The translations under genes were made by a program, and so were the position numbers. The notes beneath the pieces are model-generated. The model searched no databases, had not been told where the DNA came from, and worked only from the letters and a program-made list of their open reading frames with translations. Of a stretch of 64,000 nucleotides of DNA, positions 19,531-32,900 are shown one piece after another (position 1 is the first letter of the stretch; every line of letters begins with the position of its first letter). The DNA comes from Kappaphycus alvarezii (taxonomy: Eukaryota > Rhodophyta > Florideophyceae > Gigartinales > Solieriaceae). The stretch lies in contig NADL03000781.1 of NCBI GenBank assembly GCA_002205965.3, positions 1-64,000 of the forward strand, given 5' to 3'.

Positions 19531-22500
19531 TTCAAGTTGGAACTATTTATTTTTTTTGGATCTACCGGTCCCAATTATTTTGCAATTATGAGCCCAGATC
19601 GCCCCGAAATTCCTTCAAGGCCGAAAATTTCATGGGATCTTCGCACGGCTCCTTGGACAGATGGTAAAGGACCTCAAGAAAAATACTTCGATTCTGTTCA
19701 CAAATGGAAATCTGTCCATGAATTATTACCAACATCAAATTCTAATGAGGTTCCCAAGGAAGTACAAGGTCTTGTCTTACAATCACAATTATATGGACGA
19801 GCCCTTGATATTTGTAAAAAAATTCCAGACACAGACATTCAGTCTGAAAATTGTGCATGAGCGAATGCTAACGCTATTAATAAGGTGGATGCTCTTTCAT
19901 CTATATCATATACATTGCAAAAGTTCTTAGATCTTTTGCACACTACTCGCGGTGAAAATGAGTCCTTCAAAAATTTTGAATCACGGTTTGATGCTCAAAT
20001 TGCCCGATTTCATTCATCTACTGGTACTTCGAAATTATCTAAAGCACCAGTATCATTTTTACTCCTCGCTAATTCCAAAATTGAATCAAACCAGTAAGTA
20101 TCTATTTTGGCTGCTGCTTCTCCGAAGCATGAAGAAGAAGCCGATTTGGAAAAAAAATCCTAGAATTAATTAAATACTCAGAAATATCATCTATTATTCG
20201 TGCATGTGATATACCGAAAAATACAAATCAAACATATGGAAATTCTTCAAAATATATCTCTTCAAGTCAATCAAATGTATCATACGAAGGAAAGAAAAAT
20301 GCCAAGAAAAATAATAAGCAAAGCTTACCTCCTGAAGACTTTGCTGTCCCCAAGACAAAATCGAATTGTGACCGATGTGAAGAAATTGGCCACTGCGCTT
20401 ATGAAAAAGATAAAGGCAAGGGTGGTAAAAACTACCACAAAGGTTCATCGTCTAAAATAGGAAATGCATAAAATATCAAAGACAAAAATGCTTCTGGTTC
20501 TGTAACATTTCATATGGTAAAAACGGTGCTTGATTCTCCGTCAAATGATTTTTACCCAGGTCCGATACTTGATGAAGGAGCACCGTCTAGTGGAATGGAA
20601 ATTGTTGAATTACGAGCACTTTCGAAATTTATTTCACCGGAATGGAATGGATTTCTGGATGACCTTCCTGAATGTATGAAGGACACGCCCTTCTGGCAAT
20701 ACGGAAATGGCGCCCACTCAAGCGAAAAAAGGATAATAACCGGTTCAATATTCTTACCAGCTATTTCAGACAATGGAAATCAGATTAAAATAAGTCACCT
20801 AATAATCAGTGGATCATCACAATGGATTATTGGAATAAATATCACAAGAAAATCAAATATTATTCATATGACGACAACCGCATCGAGTTCAATTCCGCAA
20901 AAAATTCAATTGATTCGATAACATTGGTGGATCATGGTCATAATTCTTTTGTACCCGAAAATATATTTATACAATCATTCGATCCTATTGAAAATTCATT
21001 TCTATCAGCAATTTGTTCCAACAATATAAATACATCAGAAAAATATATCCTGGGCTGGAAAGAAGAAAATAATTAATAAAGTTCACAAAAATGTATGCGG
21101 CTACTCAAATTATGATGATATAAAACTATTGTTACAAAGAACTTTTGTATGGGACGATGAATGGAAAAATATTTATCAAGCATAACTGACTCCTGCAAAA
21201 TTTTGCGATGTCACAAAAAACAATCTCATCCTTGTGCAGTATCTTTAAGCTCTATATCTCGCTGATTTAATGAATTGGTTTGTGTGGATCACTTTTTTGT
21301 GGAAAACTTGGATATTTTTCACATTATGGAATCATTTACCAGATATTCAACTGGTTCAATACTGCCTTCCTTAAGGATGTAAAATTGCATTAATTGTATT
21401 GAGACTCTCTGGTTAACACCATTTTGGGACCCTAACAATTTAATGGGAGATCAGGCGTTTGACAGTGATATTTTCGGAAGCTATCTTGAGAAAAGAGGAA
21501 TATCATTTTGTCGTATTGGTTCCCGCCGCCACAACAAACATTTTATTGAGTCAAAACATAAACTTTTGAGAGAAATTTATATCCGTTTAAAACTATCCGA
21601 TTCTTCTGCAAGTAATACGGTTCGTATTGCTCGAATGTTTCAAATATCGAGGGATTAATATGGAATTGATGTTGTTTCTTCATACGAGCTTGCCACTGGT
21701 CACGCTCGACTTATCGATAATTCTGGTCCTCGAAGTCTACTAAGTGATTTAAGAGAAGCTCATAATGAGCTAATAGCCAAGAGGAAATTAAATCTTATTC
21801 TAAAATCAAAGTCTGTGACCCATATTCCAATTAATGTTGGCGATATTGTGAAAATAAATGTTTACTCATGTACCATATAAGAAAAGATGATCTTGGTCAT
21901 CGCGCAAATTAGTATTGAAATTCGGCAAAAAAATTGCTTATCATCACAGTACCTGGATCCAATGGATAATTTATACATACGACAATTGAAGATGTCAGAC
22001 ATTCCGTTTCATCTAATGAACTAGCATACCAAATTCAAAAGGCAAATGATTTATTGAATAAATCTTTCGAATACCCTGTGGAAGATATTCCTGATGAAAT
22101 GAGTATTAACGAAGTGAAGAACGTGTGCGAAAACAAATTTGACGATCATTCTGATGATGGTAGTTTTAACCAAAATATGAATACTGTAGTCGAAAAGTAT
22201 AATGAATCAGAAAGCAATGGAAATTATCAGAAGCTATAAACATATTATCTCTTGAACATGTTCCGATTGAATCTGAACTTCATTCACCACACCTGAAAAT
22301 TTAATTCATATCCCTATTGATGAAAATGGTGTAATTCATGCGCATGAAATTGAGTTTTACCTGGGTGGATGTAAAGAATTTTTGCTTCATCAAGCATCTG
22401 GACTTCCATCTCATATTATTTCAAATGCATACAATACGGAAGAAAAGAGTTTTCTTAGTACCTGTTCAAAAATAGTTGTTTCAAAAATTCCTCCCGACTC

Positions 22501-22799
22501 AAATGTAATATCCAGTCACGTTTTATACGAAATAGAACTTTTTAATGATGGAAAATATTATTGCAACGCTCGAATTTCTCGGCATGAAAATGAGGAAAAC
22601 GAGAAAAATAATTTGAGAACTGATTCGGAATCTTGTTCTCCGATGGCAATTAGAATTCTCTTATCAATTGCTACAATTTTTAAATTGAGTTTACCAAAGG
22701 TTGATGTGAAGTCTGCATTTTTACAATCTGTATCAGCATTACGAGCTTTTTATGTGAGACCTCATCTGCAAAGATCTGAAAAATCCTTCTACTGCTACT
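19531..22799 (+). mobile_element. Copia family X, internal fragment, broken
   Basis: About 36 bp of the LTR 3' end (TTGGAACTATTTATT...GGATCTACC) are followed by gag (about 19590-20460), then integrase-like sequence (about 21080-21900, including GDQAFDSDIFGSYLEKRGIS), then the start of a copia-type RT (about 22380-22800, IRILLSIATIFKLSLPKVDV). Integrase before RT indicates Ty1/copia. The same family occurs at 61629-64000. No full LTR is present at either end, and the frame is interrupted at many points. Fossil. Confidence 0.75.
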
Positions 22800-22802
22800 G
22801 AC

Positions 22803-22946
22803 GGCGTATGCGTCTGGATGCCAACCGCCGAGAGTGGATATGAGCGCGGGACGATTTTGCCTCAAGAAGAAGTAGCAATAAGGGGTTGATACTTTCTGTG
22901 CTCCGTCGCTCGGGCTGCGTTCAAGTCAATGGGTCGAACGTGTTTA
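22803..22946 (-). mobile_element. RLE-type LINE, pol C-terminal fragment (second flank of X)
   Basis: The minus strand reads DLNAARATEHRKYQPLIATSS and PALISTLGGWHPDAYAV. It is about 92% identical by eye to 19387-19530, same orientation. Confidence 0.7.
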
Positions 22947-22975
22947 CACTCCTGTTTGATGGAACAGGAGGATTG

Positions 22976-23460
22976 ACAAAGGGGGAAGCTTTTGGGTTTT
23001 TTACTCTTGGAAGATATATCCGATCTATTCCATGGGTTTCCAGACAACTCCAATCGACTCAAAAAGGCTATACCGACACAGTAATGTGGAAGGAGCTAAG
23101 CTCCCTAAAACGCTTCCTTAAGACCAGCCATCAAGCAGGCCGCATTGGAAATGACAGCTGCTGCGGTGTGCCTTTGCATCAAAACCCCCCAAACCTTTCC
23201 GTACGTCTCCAATGCCCTGACAAAGGTGATGTCCAGGAAGTCTGTCCCTCCGCGGCTTCCTATTGCCCAGATATCCGGTCTCGTACGGTAAAGGCACTCT
23301 CGTTGCTCTACGACCGGATGACGGGCGGCTTTGGTCACGTCTCTAGCCAAAACACTCACTTGGCGGTCGCGGGGAATGGTCTTATGGGGGCCGTGCAGGC
23401 AGTGGAGGAGGTGGTCAGCATGGGCGTCCAACGTGTGAGGGCAATTTGTTCTTCGGCATG
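22976..23460 (-). mobile_element. RLE-type LINE, endonuclease core and C-terminus with 3' UTR
   Basis: Minus-strand coding 23431-23105 shows HADHLLHC (zinc-binding H/C), RPDIWAIGSRGGTDFLDITF (the RPD...D catalytic signature) and VISNAACLMAGLKEAF. A stop and the 3' UTR (23104-22976) follow, ending in the tail motif (ACTCTTGGAAGATATATCCG read on plus). Between DITFV and the C-terminus about 50 residues of the usual linker are missing, so it is internally deleted. Confidence 0.8.
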
Positions 23461-24350
23461 ATAAGCCAGGAGCAACCAGAGGGACCTGACAGTGATATCG
23501 GAGCCACTGGGAAAATTGCTAAAATTAGTCTGCAGTAAGTGGTGGCCTTCAAAAAAGGGAAACTGGGAAACTTGCTAGACGTAGTCTGCAATAAGAGAGA
23601 GGTGAATTTTTTGGTGCTTTATTGTTTGAAACACGTGGTCAGTTGGGGCCTGGAATATATTAGAGGGTTACTGGTGATGTAAAGTCCTATTTGCCAGCAA
23701 AGCTACCTGATATCTTGTATGAAGCAAAGTGCTTTGAGCATAACACGAGATATGCCCGCCTGTTACTCATCGTTCTCCCCACCAACTTCTAACCCCTCCA
23801 GATCTTCAACGATATCACCGACGTCGTCGACTTCTGGAGAGTTGAGATCTGAACAGTACGTCCTGCGAGCAGGCACCCACAAATGCTCCGTGCCGTAAGG
23901 TCCCATCACAGACAGGTTAGTGTCCTTCTCTGTGGCCGTGAGTGATAACCCTCAAAAAATATACGTTTCTCTAGTACAGCAGTTGCCTTAGCGATAAAAT
24001 ACCAAGTTATTGCATCGCATCGTGTCTGCATTGACCTTTTGAAGTCCCAAGGGCCGCTCTAGACGTCACCTTCTCATTAAAAAAATGTCATCTAGGGCGT
24101 TGAGTGAAAATTGGCAAATGGGCCTGCCTTGACCCGCTAATGTAGCACGGGTTTACGGAGACGGAGATTCGTTTCTGTTTTCTCCTTTCCTTCCCCCAAA
24201 CTCCATTTATAGTCCACTCGCTCGAGGTGTCAGAAGATGAAGTAAACTACCTCATACTCCTCCCTTTCAGTGAAAATTAATTTATGTAAAATCCTAGCCG
24301 GCTCTCTCCGAAAGGATGACATGATACGATGACGCAATGGGGACTCCACA
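23461..24350. other. Intergenic, mostly unassigned
   Basis: Bases 23600-23680 resemble the LINE 3' UTR (ACACGTGGTCAGTTGGGGCC). Bases 24203-24266 are a copy of the 62-bp dispersed motif. The rest shows no recognisable element apart from the short ORF listed next. Confidence 0.45.
23763..23906 (-). CDS. Short ORF, 47 aa, acidic C-terminus, unknown
   Basis: The ATG at 23906 opens a 47-residue frame: MGPYGTEHLWVPARRTYC, then an acidic end (VDDVGDIVEDLEGLEVGGE). The frame stays open about 17 codons upstream of the ATG. The composition looks coding-like, but the length is small. It could be a last exon or a chance frame. No homology recognised. Confidence 0.2.
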   Translation of the reverse strand: MGPYGTEHLWVPARRTYCSDLNSPEVDDVGDIVEDLEGLEVGGENDE

Positions 24351-24356
24351 AATGGA

Positions 24357-24641
24357 GTGTCGCTCACAGAACTTCGGAAAAACTTAAGCCCACTGAGCAG
24401 CCTCAGTGCAGCCAGCGCTGAGAAACGACGAAAATATCACAGCTTCCGTCGTATTTTATCGAACAGAAGCTGGTTACTTCTAGTCCCCATCTCCACGATT
24501 GGAGGGTGGTATCCCGGGGCGTTTTCGGTAGTTACAAACATCGCTGGAACCGTGGTTGGTCTCACGATGGAACCTCTTTCGAAGGTTCGAGGCATTCTTT
24601 TACAGACTGCTACAACAAAAAAAACTGCTGCCCCAATCTAA
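24357..24641 (+). mobile_element. RLE-type LINE, pol C-terminal domain fragment
   Basis: The plus-strand frame has EKRRKYHSFRRILSNRSWLL, VPISTIGGWYPGAFSVVTNI and VRGILLQ. It is a close relative of the minus-strand fragment 18622-18930. It is truncated before the terminal SNAACLL block. Confidence 0.75.
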
Positions 24642-24944
24642 GGAGACACCCATCTAACATATCGAATCAGTAAATCCTGTCCCATAATTTCCCCTTCTTC
24701 TACAGCGAAAATCGGCAACAGAATTAAATTATTACTCGACTTCTCAGCTAACTGGGCCCCCATCAATGTTCTTGATAACTGTTACTAGTGTTAGCTTTGT
24801 ACAGCAATTACTGGTAGATGAAGATGGGCGAAGAAAATTATTTACTGTAATTGGGGCACTGATTACTTCGATGTCACATTTGTCAACCCTTTGACATCCT
24901 CTCATCGGAGGACGAGTGACTTCACCCCTTCACCAGCTTAAACG
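24642..24944. other. Intergenic, nothing recognised
   Basis: About 300 bp of AT-rich sequence without gene or repeat signature that I can identify. Confidence 0.4.
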
Positions 24945-25236
24945 TCGCTTATGCGGAAAAGCTCCGAAAATACCGAGAGTTCAATGCTGAATTTCCGGGC
25001 AGGAATTAGCTGCTTCCCATCAAAATCCCCATCCTCCCAGACGCCTAGTCCCTCGTGACGGAGGTGGCACAATTAGTCGCTAATCGTGCCAGGGACCAAT
25101 TCCTCAGGGTCAGTTATACACTCCAGCAGCGACATTCCGCGTTGATAGTTGCTTCGAACGCCGTATGTCTGCTGAAAGGGCTCGCAGCAACTTTTTAATC
25201 GCCGTTCCGAAGCAAGCCCATTTTCACCTTTGTATT
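24945..25236 (+). mobile_element. RLE-type LINE, pol C-terminal domain, copia array inserted in its UTR
   Basis: The plus strand reads AEKLRKYREFNAEFPGRN, then LVTEVAQLVANRARDQFLRV, QQRHSALIVASNAVCLLKGL and the TAA at about 25196. Two TAG codons interrupt the frame between the first two blocks. The copia array starts only about 40 bp after the stop, in the LINE 3' UTR. Confidence 0.75.
25232..25236. repeat. Target-site duplication of the copia array, left (gtatt)
   Basis: GTATT precedes the first LTR of the array. The same five bases follow the last LTR at 47644-47648. Confidence 0.88.
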
Positions 25237-25576
25237 TGTAAGGTTTACATGCAATTGCATAAAACATACAGGTTGGTCATTTAGACATGGACGCACGTGT
25301 ATTTGGTCACAGCGAGGCATTATCAATATCAAATGCATCGTCCTCACAGCATTTGTTGTATGAAATTGATTGCTCAGCGATACTCTAGAGCTATTGATTT
25401 AGAACTGTATATATGTAGGTTGAGCTATCTAAAGTCACTGAACTAAAAGTAAGGAGTACAAATTACTCAGCTTGACATATAAGTTCAACACGACCAAGAC
25501 TAGCACCTTGATCATCTCAAGTTTCGTATCTGGACTAACCGCCAGCTTTCGTTCAAGCCCCATCAAAACACCCACA
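25237..25576 (+). repeat. Copia array LTR 1 (outer left)
   Basis: 340 bp, TG...CA, ending AAAACACCCACA. It is followed directly by the primer-binding region GGTTATGGGCCCCGAATCC. Confidence 0.9.
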
Positions 25577-28500
25577 GGTTATGGGCCCCGAATCCATGAT
25601 GAACGACAAAATATATACGATTGAAAAGCTAATGGATAAGAAGTTATGGGCGTCGCAGTTACGCTTTTTTTTTGGAATCTCTTGATTTGTGGCGCTTTGT
25701 TGACGAAAGCCCTGATTTCGAAACGGAGATTAGAAAAGGATGATTCCGTGGATGTTTTCTCAAAGAAAAAGAAAGAGCATAGGCTACAGCAACACTGCTT
25801 GGCCGAAATTTTACTGAATGTTGAATCTAAATATTTGCCTTCATTGGCAAAGAAGAGGGATACTAAAGAGGTATGGAATGCGCTAGAGAACTTGAAAAAA
25901 GTAAGTCCGCAGTAAGTCAGTATACGCTGAGAACAAAATTATTCAGACTCCGTGTGAAGGAGGGTCAATCGATTAGGTCATAAATTGAAGAAATATGTGA
26001 AATTGAAAATGATCTAGCATTAAGTGGCTATGAACTAGAGTAGAATGACAACAATTTTGCTCTTTTACAGGAGTTGGGGAAGGATTATGAAGTGACAAAA
26101 GCGGTGTTTCAGAATAGTATGGATTTTTCATTCGAGGAAACTGTCTCCAGGTTGGATATAAGAGAAGAGGAACTGAACATAAAAGGAAGGAGTAGCAAGG
26201 GTAAAACAACCACATTCTACACTGGAAAAAGCAGCAATAAGTGAAAACCATTTAATGGAAAGTGGCATGGTTGTGGCAAACGAGGCCATCAGCTTTACAA
26301 GTGCTACCTTAATCGAGAATCAAAGAATTATAGGCCTCATTTTAAAAACACTCCTGAAATCGAGGAAAGAATTCGCAGTCTAAATGAGATGGCAAAGGCC
26401 AGAGATGATAGAGACAATACTGCTGGTATTGAAGGCCGCAGTAATGACACAGAATGTGGTTCCTTTGGTACTGGATTAAAGGACATGAGTACATCATGTT
26501 TTTAGACACCTGCGCTACTCAACACATGACGAATCAGCTTGAAGCTTTATTTGACTATGAACTAGAAAAAATGCTGAGAATACTATAAGCACAGTATACG
26601 AGGTTGAGAAACTTAAAGTGAAGGGTCATGGTACAGTGTATCTAAAACAGTGTGTAGACCATGAATGGAAGACCATTCGTTTAAATCGAGTCGCTTATAT
26701 GCCAGATGTCAGAACAAGTCTGGTATCACAGCCCTTGGCACAAAAGGCAGGTATAATCATTCAGTATCTAAGAGTTTCTACTAAGGTGATTGCTATACAT
26801 GGTACTAACACTGTCATGATCCGAAGAAATGAGTAACATGGAATTTGTGAGCCGGTAGGGGCTGCTGCTAGTAAGACCAAAGTTGTCATGCTTAGTGAAG
26901 GGTAAAATGATGACATGAAGTTGATGTAAAGAAGATTTTTTCACACAGACACAAATACTATAGAACAAATGATACGTCATATTGTGGTAGAGGGCCTTAA
27001 TAAGGTCAAGAATGGTAATTCAAGTGTGTGCCTTGAATGCTGTGATGGGAAAAAGTCTGCCGTACCACACCCCCGTCGTGAAAAATGACCAAGAGAAGTG
27101 TTGGAACTAATTTATTCTGATATCGTAGGACCCGCCAGAGTGGAATCATTTGGTGGATCGAAATATATTCTAGGGTTCCTTGATGATGCTAGTTGTGCGT
27201 CTTGGGTAAGATTCCTACAAGACCGTTCAGAGGCATCCAAAGCTTCGGAGTCTCTATTTAATTTTGTAGATAAAATAACTAAGAAAAAGTTCAAGTACGC
27301 CCGGACTGATGGTGCAAAAGAGTACATGTCCAGGGAGCTGGAAAAAAGTTTTAATAGAAAGGGCATTGTGCATGAACAAACTCCTCCATACTCTCCCGAA
27401 TCAATGGAAGAGTAGAGAGACTTAATCGAACACTGGTTTAAGGAGCCAGGACTATTTTGTCAGAACTGAAACCCATCAATAATCTAGAAGACTGTGAATA
27501 TTTATGGGCTGAAGCCGTATCTACAATGAACTACGTCAGGAACCGAACTCTTACGAATTCGAACCATAAATCATTTGGATAGATGAAAACTCATGAGATT
27601 GTATACGGCACTAAACTACACGTCTCAAATCTACACATTTTTGGATCAAGAGTGAAAGTTAAGAAACATATGCCGTGTATACAAAGAAAGTTTGATACTC
27701 CTACATGGGACGGGATCCACGTCGTTTATGCCGCTGAGTCTGCATACAGAATTTACATACCGAATGATAGGAAGGTAATTGTATCAAATGATGTAGTCGT
27801 CATCGAAAATATGGTCTCACCGCCTGTTCATGGTGTTAATTTTGGTTTGAATGATGGTTCAGAAACCTCAGACGGTGAAGATGATAGTCACAGTCAACTT
27901 TAAGACAATTAACGTAATGATTCAGATTCAAATATGGACATAGTAAAGCTCATACAAGAGAATAAGGATATGTAGCGCATATTCCAAACGGTGGAAAACG
28001 GAAAGCTAGGCGACTAGACAGATGAACACAGGACAGAATGCTCGCTTATTTGGTTGCAGAGAAAACTATTAAGCATTCATAGCAAAAGACACTGTCTAAT
28101 TTACATGAAGCAGTGAGTGGTCCATGTAAAAAGCATTTAATTGATGAATTTAAGACGTAAATGGACTCTATAATTGAATATGATGTGTTTGAAGTAATTT
28201 AGCTGCCTAAAAATAGGAAACTCATTCAAACTAAGTGGATATGTTTTTAAACCCCGACGAGAATGGAACTATTGTAAGACATAAGGCACGTCTAGTAGCG
28301 AAAGGTTTTTCCCAGATTCATGGCGTTGACTATTCTGAAGTGCTCGCTCTAGTAACCAAGCTCACCACTGTAATATTTTTATTGTGGATTGCTGGTGTAT
28401 ACGATATGAAGAGTGAACAAATAGACATCAAAACAGCCTTTCGAAACGGTGAACTTGAGGAGGATATATAACTGGAGCCGCTTACTCTACCATTTGAGCT

Positions 28501-29656
28501 ACAGAAGCAGTTTAATTACAAGTTTTGGCAGGGAAAGACGTAAATTTAGAAGCAAAGTATATATGGTATACGGCAGGCATCGAGAGCTTTTGGTATTAAG
28601 TTCTATAGCGTAATATTAAACCTCGAATTCACGCAGTCTACGGCTGATCCATGCTTTTACTACAAAAAATGGACGGCATTTATGTGTATTTAATTGTGTA
28701 TGTCGACTTATATCATCGAATAGCATTACGTTATGTCAAGATGTGAAGGCTACGTTAAAACGGCATTTTGAAGTCAGAGACTTGAAGGCAGCAAAGTATT
28801 TTCTCGGTGTTTCCATTTTTCGGAATAGAAAGATGCGGACTGTAAGAATTGGTCAAAAGCAGTAAATACTTAATGTTTTTAAGAAGTTTGGTATGTTTTG
28901 TTCTAAAAGTATCAATACACCAAGGGTTGCGAGGTCAAATCTTGATTATGATAATGAAAGCATAAACGAGATGACATTTCCATACCGCGAGCTCGTCGGT
29001 TGTCTCATGTACTTGGCGGTGACAACAAGGCCAGACATTATGTATGCAGTTGGAGTACTGGCCAGATACTACAGCTCGGCTGCAGTAATACATTGGATTG
29101 CAGCCAAAAGGGTGTTGCGATACTTGAAAAATACCATATATTACAGTATATGTTATATGGAAAGCAGTGAATCTGTCATAGACAGATGCACTGGTTCTGA
29201 TTGGTCTGGTAACAAGTCGAGGAAATCAACCAGATGTTACGCGTTTAGTGTTTATGAGCAGATTTTTCATTGAAGTCAAAACTTCAGACTGTTGTTACCG
29301 CGTCTACTTCTGAAGCTGAATATATAGCTCAAGCATTTGCAAGAAGGGAGATTCTATAGATTAAAAAGCTGTGCATTGATTTCCAAGTTCCTCAGCAACT
29401 GATTCATATCTACGCTAATAACATGATGGCGGTTAAACTTGCTAAAGAATCGTCCACTACAGAAAGGAGTAATCATATAGATGTCGTTTACCATTTTATA
29501 AGCGACCATGTGAATAAGGGGGAAATAGTCCTGCAACCCATACCCACAGAGTAGATGATCGCTGACTGTATGACGAAAACATTACAAGGGGTCAAGCTTC
29601 GAAGATTTATAAGCAAAATTGGAGTTTCAGAATACGGTGACAAGCCTGAGGGGGAA
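25577..29656 (+). mobile_element. Copia array internal region 1 (fossil)
   Basis: The gag region with a zinc-knuckle-like WHGCGKRGHQLYKC lies at about 25580-26400. A protease-like segment is at about 26490-26840 (FLDTCATQHMTNQL). The integrase core is at about 27098-27400 (IYSDIVGPARVESFGGSKYI, FLDDASCASWVRFL, FKYARTDGAKEYM). RT runs from about 28170 (RHKARLVAKGFSQIHGVDYS, EQIDIKTAFRNGELEED) to 29270 (TRPDIMYAVGVLARYYSSAA). RNase H follows at about 29290-29640 (STSEAEYIAQAFA). It ends with a purine-rich tract, GAGGGGGAA. The frame is interrupted at many points. Confidence 0.9.
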
Positions 29657-29996
29657 TGTTAGGTTTACATGAAATTGCATAAAACATACAGGTTGGTCAT
29701 TTAGACATGGACGCACGTGTATTTGGTCACAGCGAGGCATTATCAATATCAAATGCATCGTCCTCACAGCATTTGTTGTATGAAATTGATTGCTCAGCGA
29801 TACTCTAGAGCTATTGATTTAGAACTTTATATATGTAGGTTGAGCTATCTAAAGTCACTGAACTAAAAGTAAGGAGTACAAATTACTCAGCTTGACATAT
29901 AAGTTCAACACGACCAAGACTAGCACCTTGATCATCTCAAGTTTCGTATCTGGACTAACCGCCAGCTTTCGTTCAAGCCCCATCAAAACACCCACA
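29657..29996 (+). repeat. Copia array LTR 2
   Basis: 340 bp, shared between units 1 and 2, nearly identical to LTRs 3-5. Confidence 0.9.
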
Positions 29997-32900
29997 GGTT
30001 ATGGGCCCCGAATCCATGATGAACGACAAAATATATACGATTGAAAAGCTAATGGATAAGAAGTTATGGGCGTCGCAGTTACGCTTTTTTTTTGGAATCT
30101 CTTGATTTGTGGCGCTTTGTTGACGAAAGCCCTGATTTCGAAACGGAGATTAGAAAAGGATGATTCCGTGGATGTTTTCTCAAAGAAAAAGAAAGAGCAT
30201 AGGCTACAGCAACACTGCTTGGCCGAAATTTTACTGAATGTTGAATCTAAATATTTGCCTTCATTGGCAAAGAAGAGGGATACTAAAGAGGTATGGAATG
30301 CGCTAGAGAACTGAAAAAAGTAAGTCCGCAGTAAGTCAGTATACGCTGAGAACAAAATTATTCAGACTCCGTGTGAAGGAGGGTCAATCGATTAGGTCAT
30401 AAATTGAAGAAATATGTGAAATTGAAAATGATCTAGCATTAAGTGGCTATGAACTAGAGTAGAATGACAACAATTTTGCTCTTTTACAGGAGTTGGGGAA
30501 GGATTATGAAGTGACAAAAGCGGTGTTTCAGAATAGTATGGATTTTTCATTCGAGGAAACTGTCTCCAGGTTGGATATAAGAGAAGAGGAACTGAACATA
30601 AAAGGAAGGAGTAGCAAGGGTAAAACAACCACATTCTACACTGGAAAAAGCAGCAATAAGTGAAAACCATTTAATGGAAAGTGGCATGGTTGTGGCAAAC
30701 GAGGCCATCAGCTTTACAAGTGCTACCTTAATCGAGAATCAAAGAATTATAGGCCTCATTTTAAAAACACTCCTGAAATCGAGGAAAGAATTCGCAGTCT
30801 AAATGAGATGGCAAAGGCCAGAGATGATAGAGACAATACTGCTGGTATTGAAGGCCGCAGTAATGACACAGAATGTGGTTCCATTGGTACTGGATTAAAG
30901 GACATGAGTACATCATGTTTTTAGACACCTGCGCTACTCAACACATGACGAATCAGCTTGAAGCTTTATTTGACTATGAACTAGAAAAAATGCTGAGAAT
31001 ACTATAAGCACAGTATACGAGGTTGAGAAACTTAAAGTGAAGGGTCATGGTACAGTGTATCTAAAACAGTGTGTAGACCATGAATGGAAGACCATTCGTT
31101 TAAATCGAGTCGCTTATATGCCAGATGTCAGAACAAGTCTGGTATCACAGCCCTTGGCACAAAAGGCAGGTATAATCATTCAGTATCTAAGAGTTTCTAC
31201 TAAGGTGATTGCTATACATGGTACTAACACTGTCATGATCCGAAGAAATGAGTAACATGGAATTTGTGAGCCGGTAGGGGCTGCTGCTAGTAAGACCAAA
31301 GTTGTCATGCTTAGTGAAGGGTAAAATGATGACATGAAGTTGATGTAAAGAAGATTTTTTCACACAGACACAAATACTATAGAACAAATGATACGTCATA
31401 TTGTGGTAGAGGGCCTTAATAAGGTCAAGAATGGTAATTCAAGTGTGTGCCTTGAATGCTGTGATGGGAAAAAGTCTGCCGTACCACACCCCCGTCGTGA
31501 AAAATGACCAAGAGAAGTGTTGGAACTAATTTATTCTGATATCGTAGGACCCGCCAGAGTGGAATCATTTGGTGGATCGAAATATATTCTAGGGTTCCTT
31601 GATGATGCTAGTTGTGCGTCTTGGGTAAGATTCCTACAAGACCGTTCAGAGGCATCCAAAGCTTCGGAGTCTCTATTTAATTTTGTAGATAAAATAACTA
31701 AGAAAAAGTTCAAGTACGCCCGGACTGATGGTGCAAAAGAGTACATGTCCAGGGAGCTGGAAAAAAGTTTTAATAGAAAGGGCATTGTGCATGAACAAAC
31801 TCCTCCATACTCTCCCGAATCAATGGAAGAGTAGAGAGACTTAATCGAACACTGGTTTAAGGAGCCAGGACTATTTTGTCAGAACTGAAACCCATCAATA
31901 ATCTAGAAGACTGTGAATATTTATGGGCTGAAGCCGTATCTACAATGAACTACGTCAGGAACCGAACTCTTACGAATTCGAACCATAAATCATTTGGATA
32001 GATGAAAACTCATGAGATTGTATACGGCACTAAACTACACGTCTCAAATCTACACATTTTTGGATCAAGAGTGAAAGTTAAGAAACATATGCCGTGTATA
32101 CAAAGAAAGTTTGATACTCCTACATGGGACGGGATCCACGTCGTTTATGCCGCTGAGTCTGCATACAGAATTTACATACCGAATGATAGGAAGGTAATTG
32201 TATCAAATGATGTAGTCGTCATCGAAAATATGGTCTCACCGCCTGTTCATGGTGTTAATTTTGGTTTGAATGATGGTTCAGAAACCTCAGACGGTGAAGA
32301 TGATAGTCACAGTCAACTTTAAGACAATTAACGTAATGATTCAGATTCAAATATGGACATAGTAAAGCTCATACAAGAGAATAAGGATATGTAGCGCATA
32401 TTCCAAACGGTGGAAAACGGAAAGCTAGGCGACTAGACAGATGAACACAGGACAGAATGCTCGCTTATTTGGTTGCAGAGAAAACTATTAAGCATTCATA
32501 GCAAAAGACACTGTCTAATTTACATGAAGCAGTGAGTGGTCCATGTAAAAAGCATTTAATTGATGAATTTAAGACGTAAATGGACTCTATAATTGAATAT
32601 GATGTGTTTGAAGTAATTTAGCTGCCTAAAAATAGGAAACTCATTCAAACTAAGTGGATATGTTTTTAAACCCCGACGAGAATGGAACTATTGTAAGACA
32701 TAAGGCACGTCTAGTAGCGAAAGGTTTTTCCCAGATTCATGGCGTTGACTATTCTGAAGTGCTCGCTCTAGTAACCAAGCTCACCACTGTAATATTTTTA
32801 TTGTGGATTGCTGGTGTATACGATATGAAGAGTGAACAAATAGACATCAAAACAGCCTTTCGAAACGGTGAACTTGAGGAGGATATATAACTGGAGCCGC

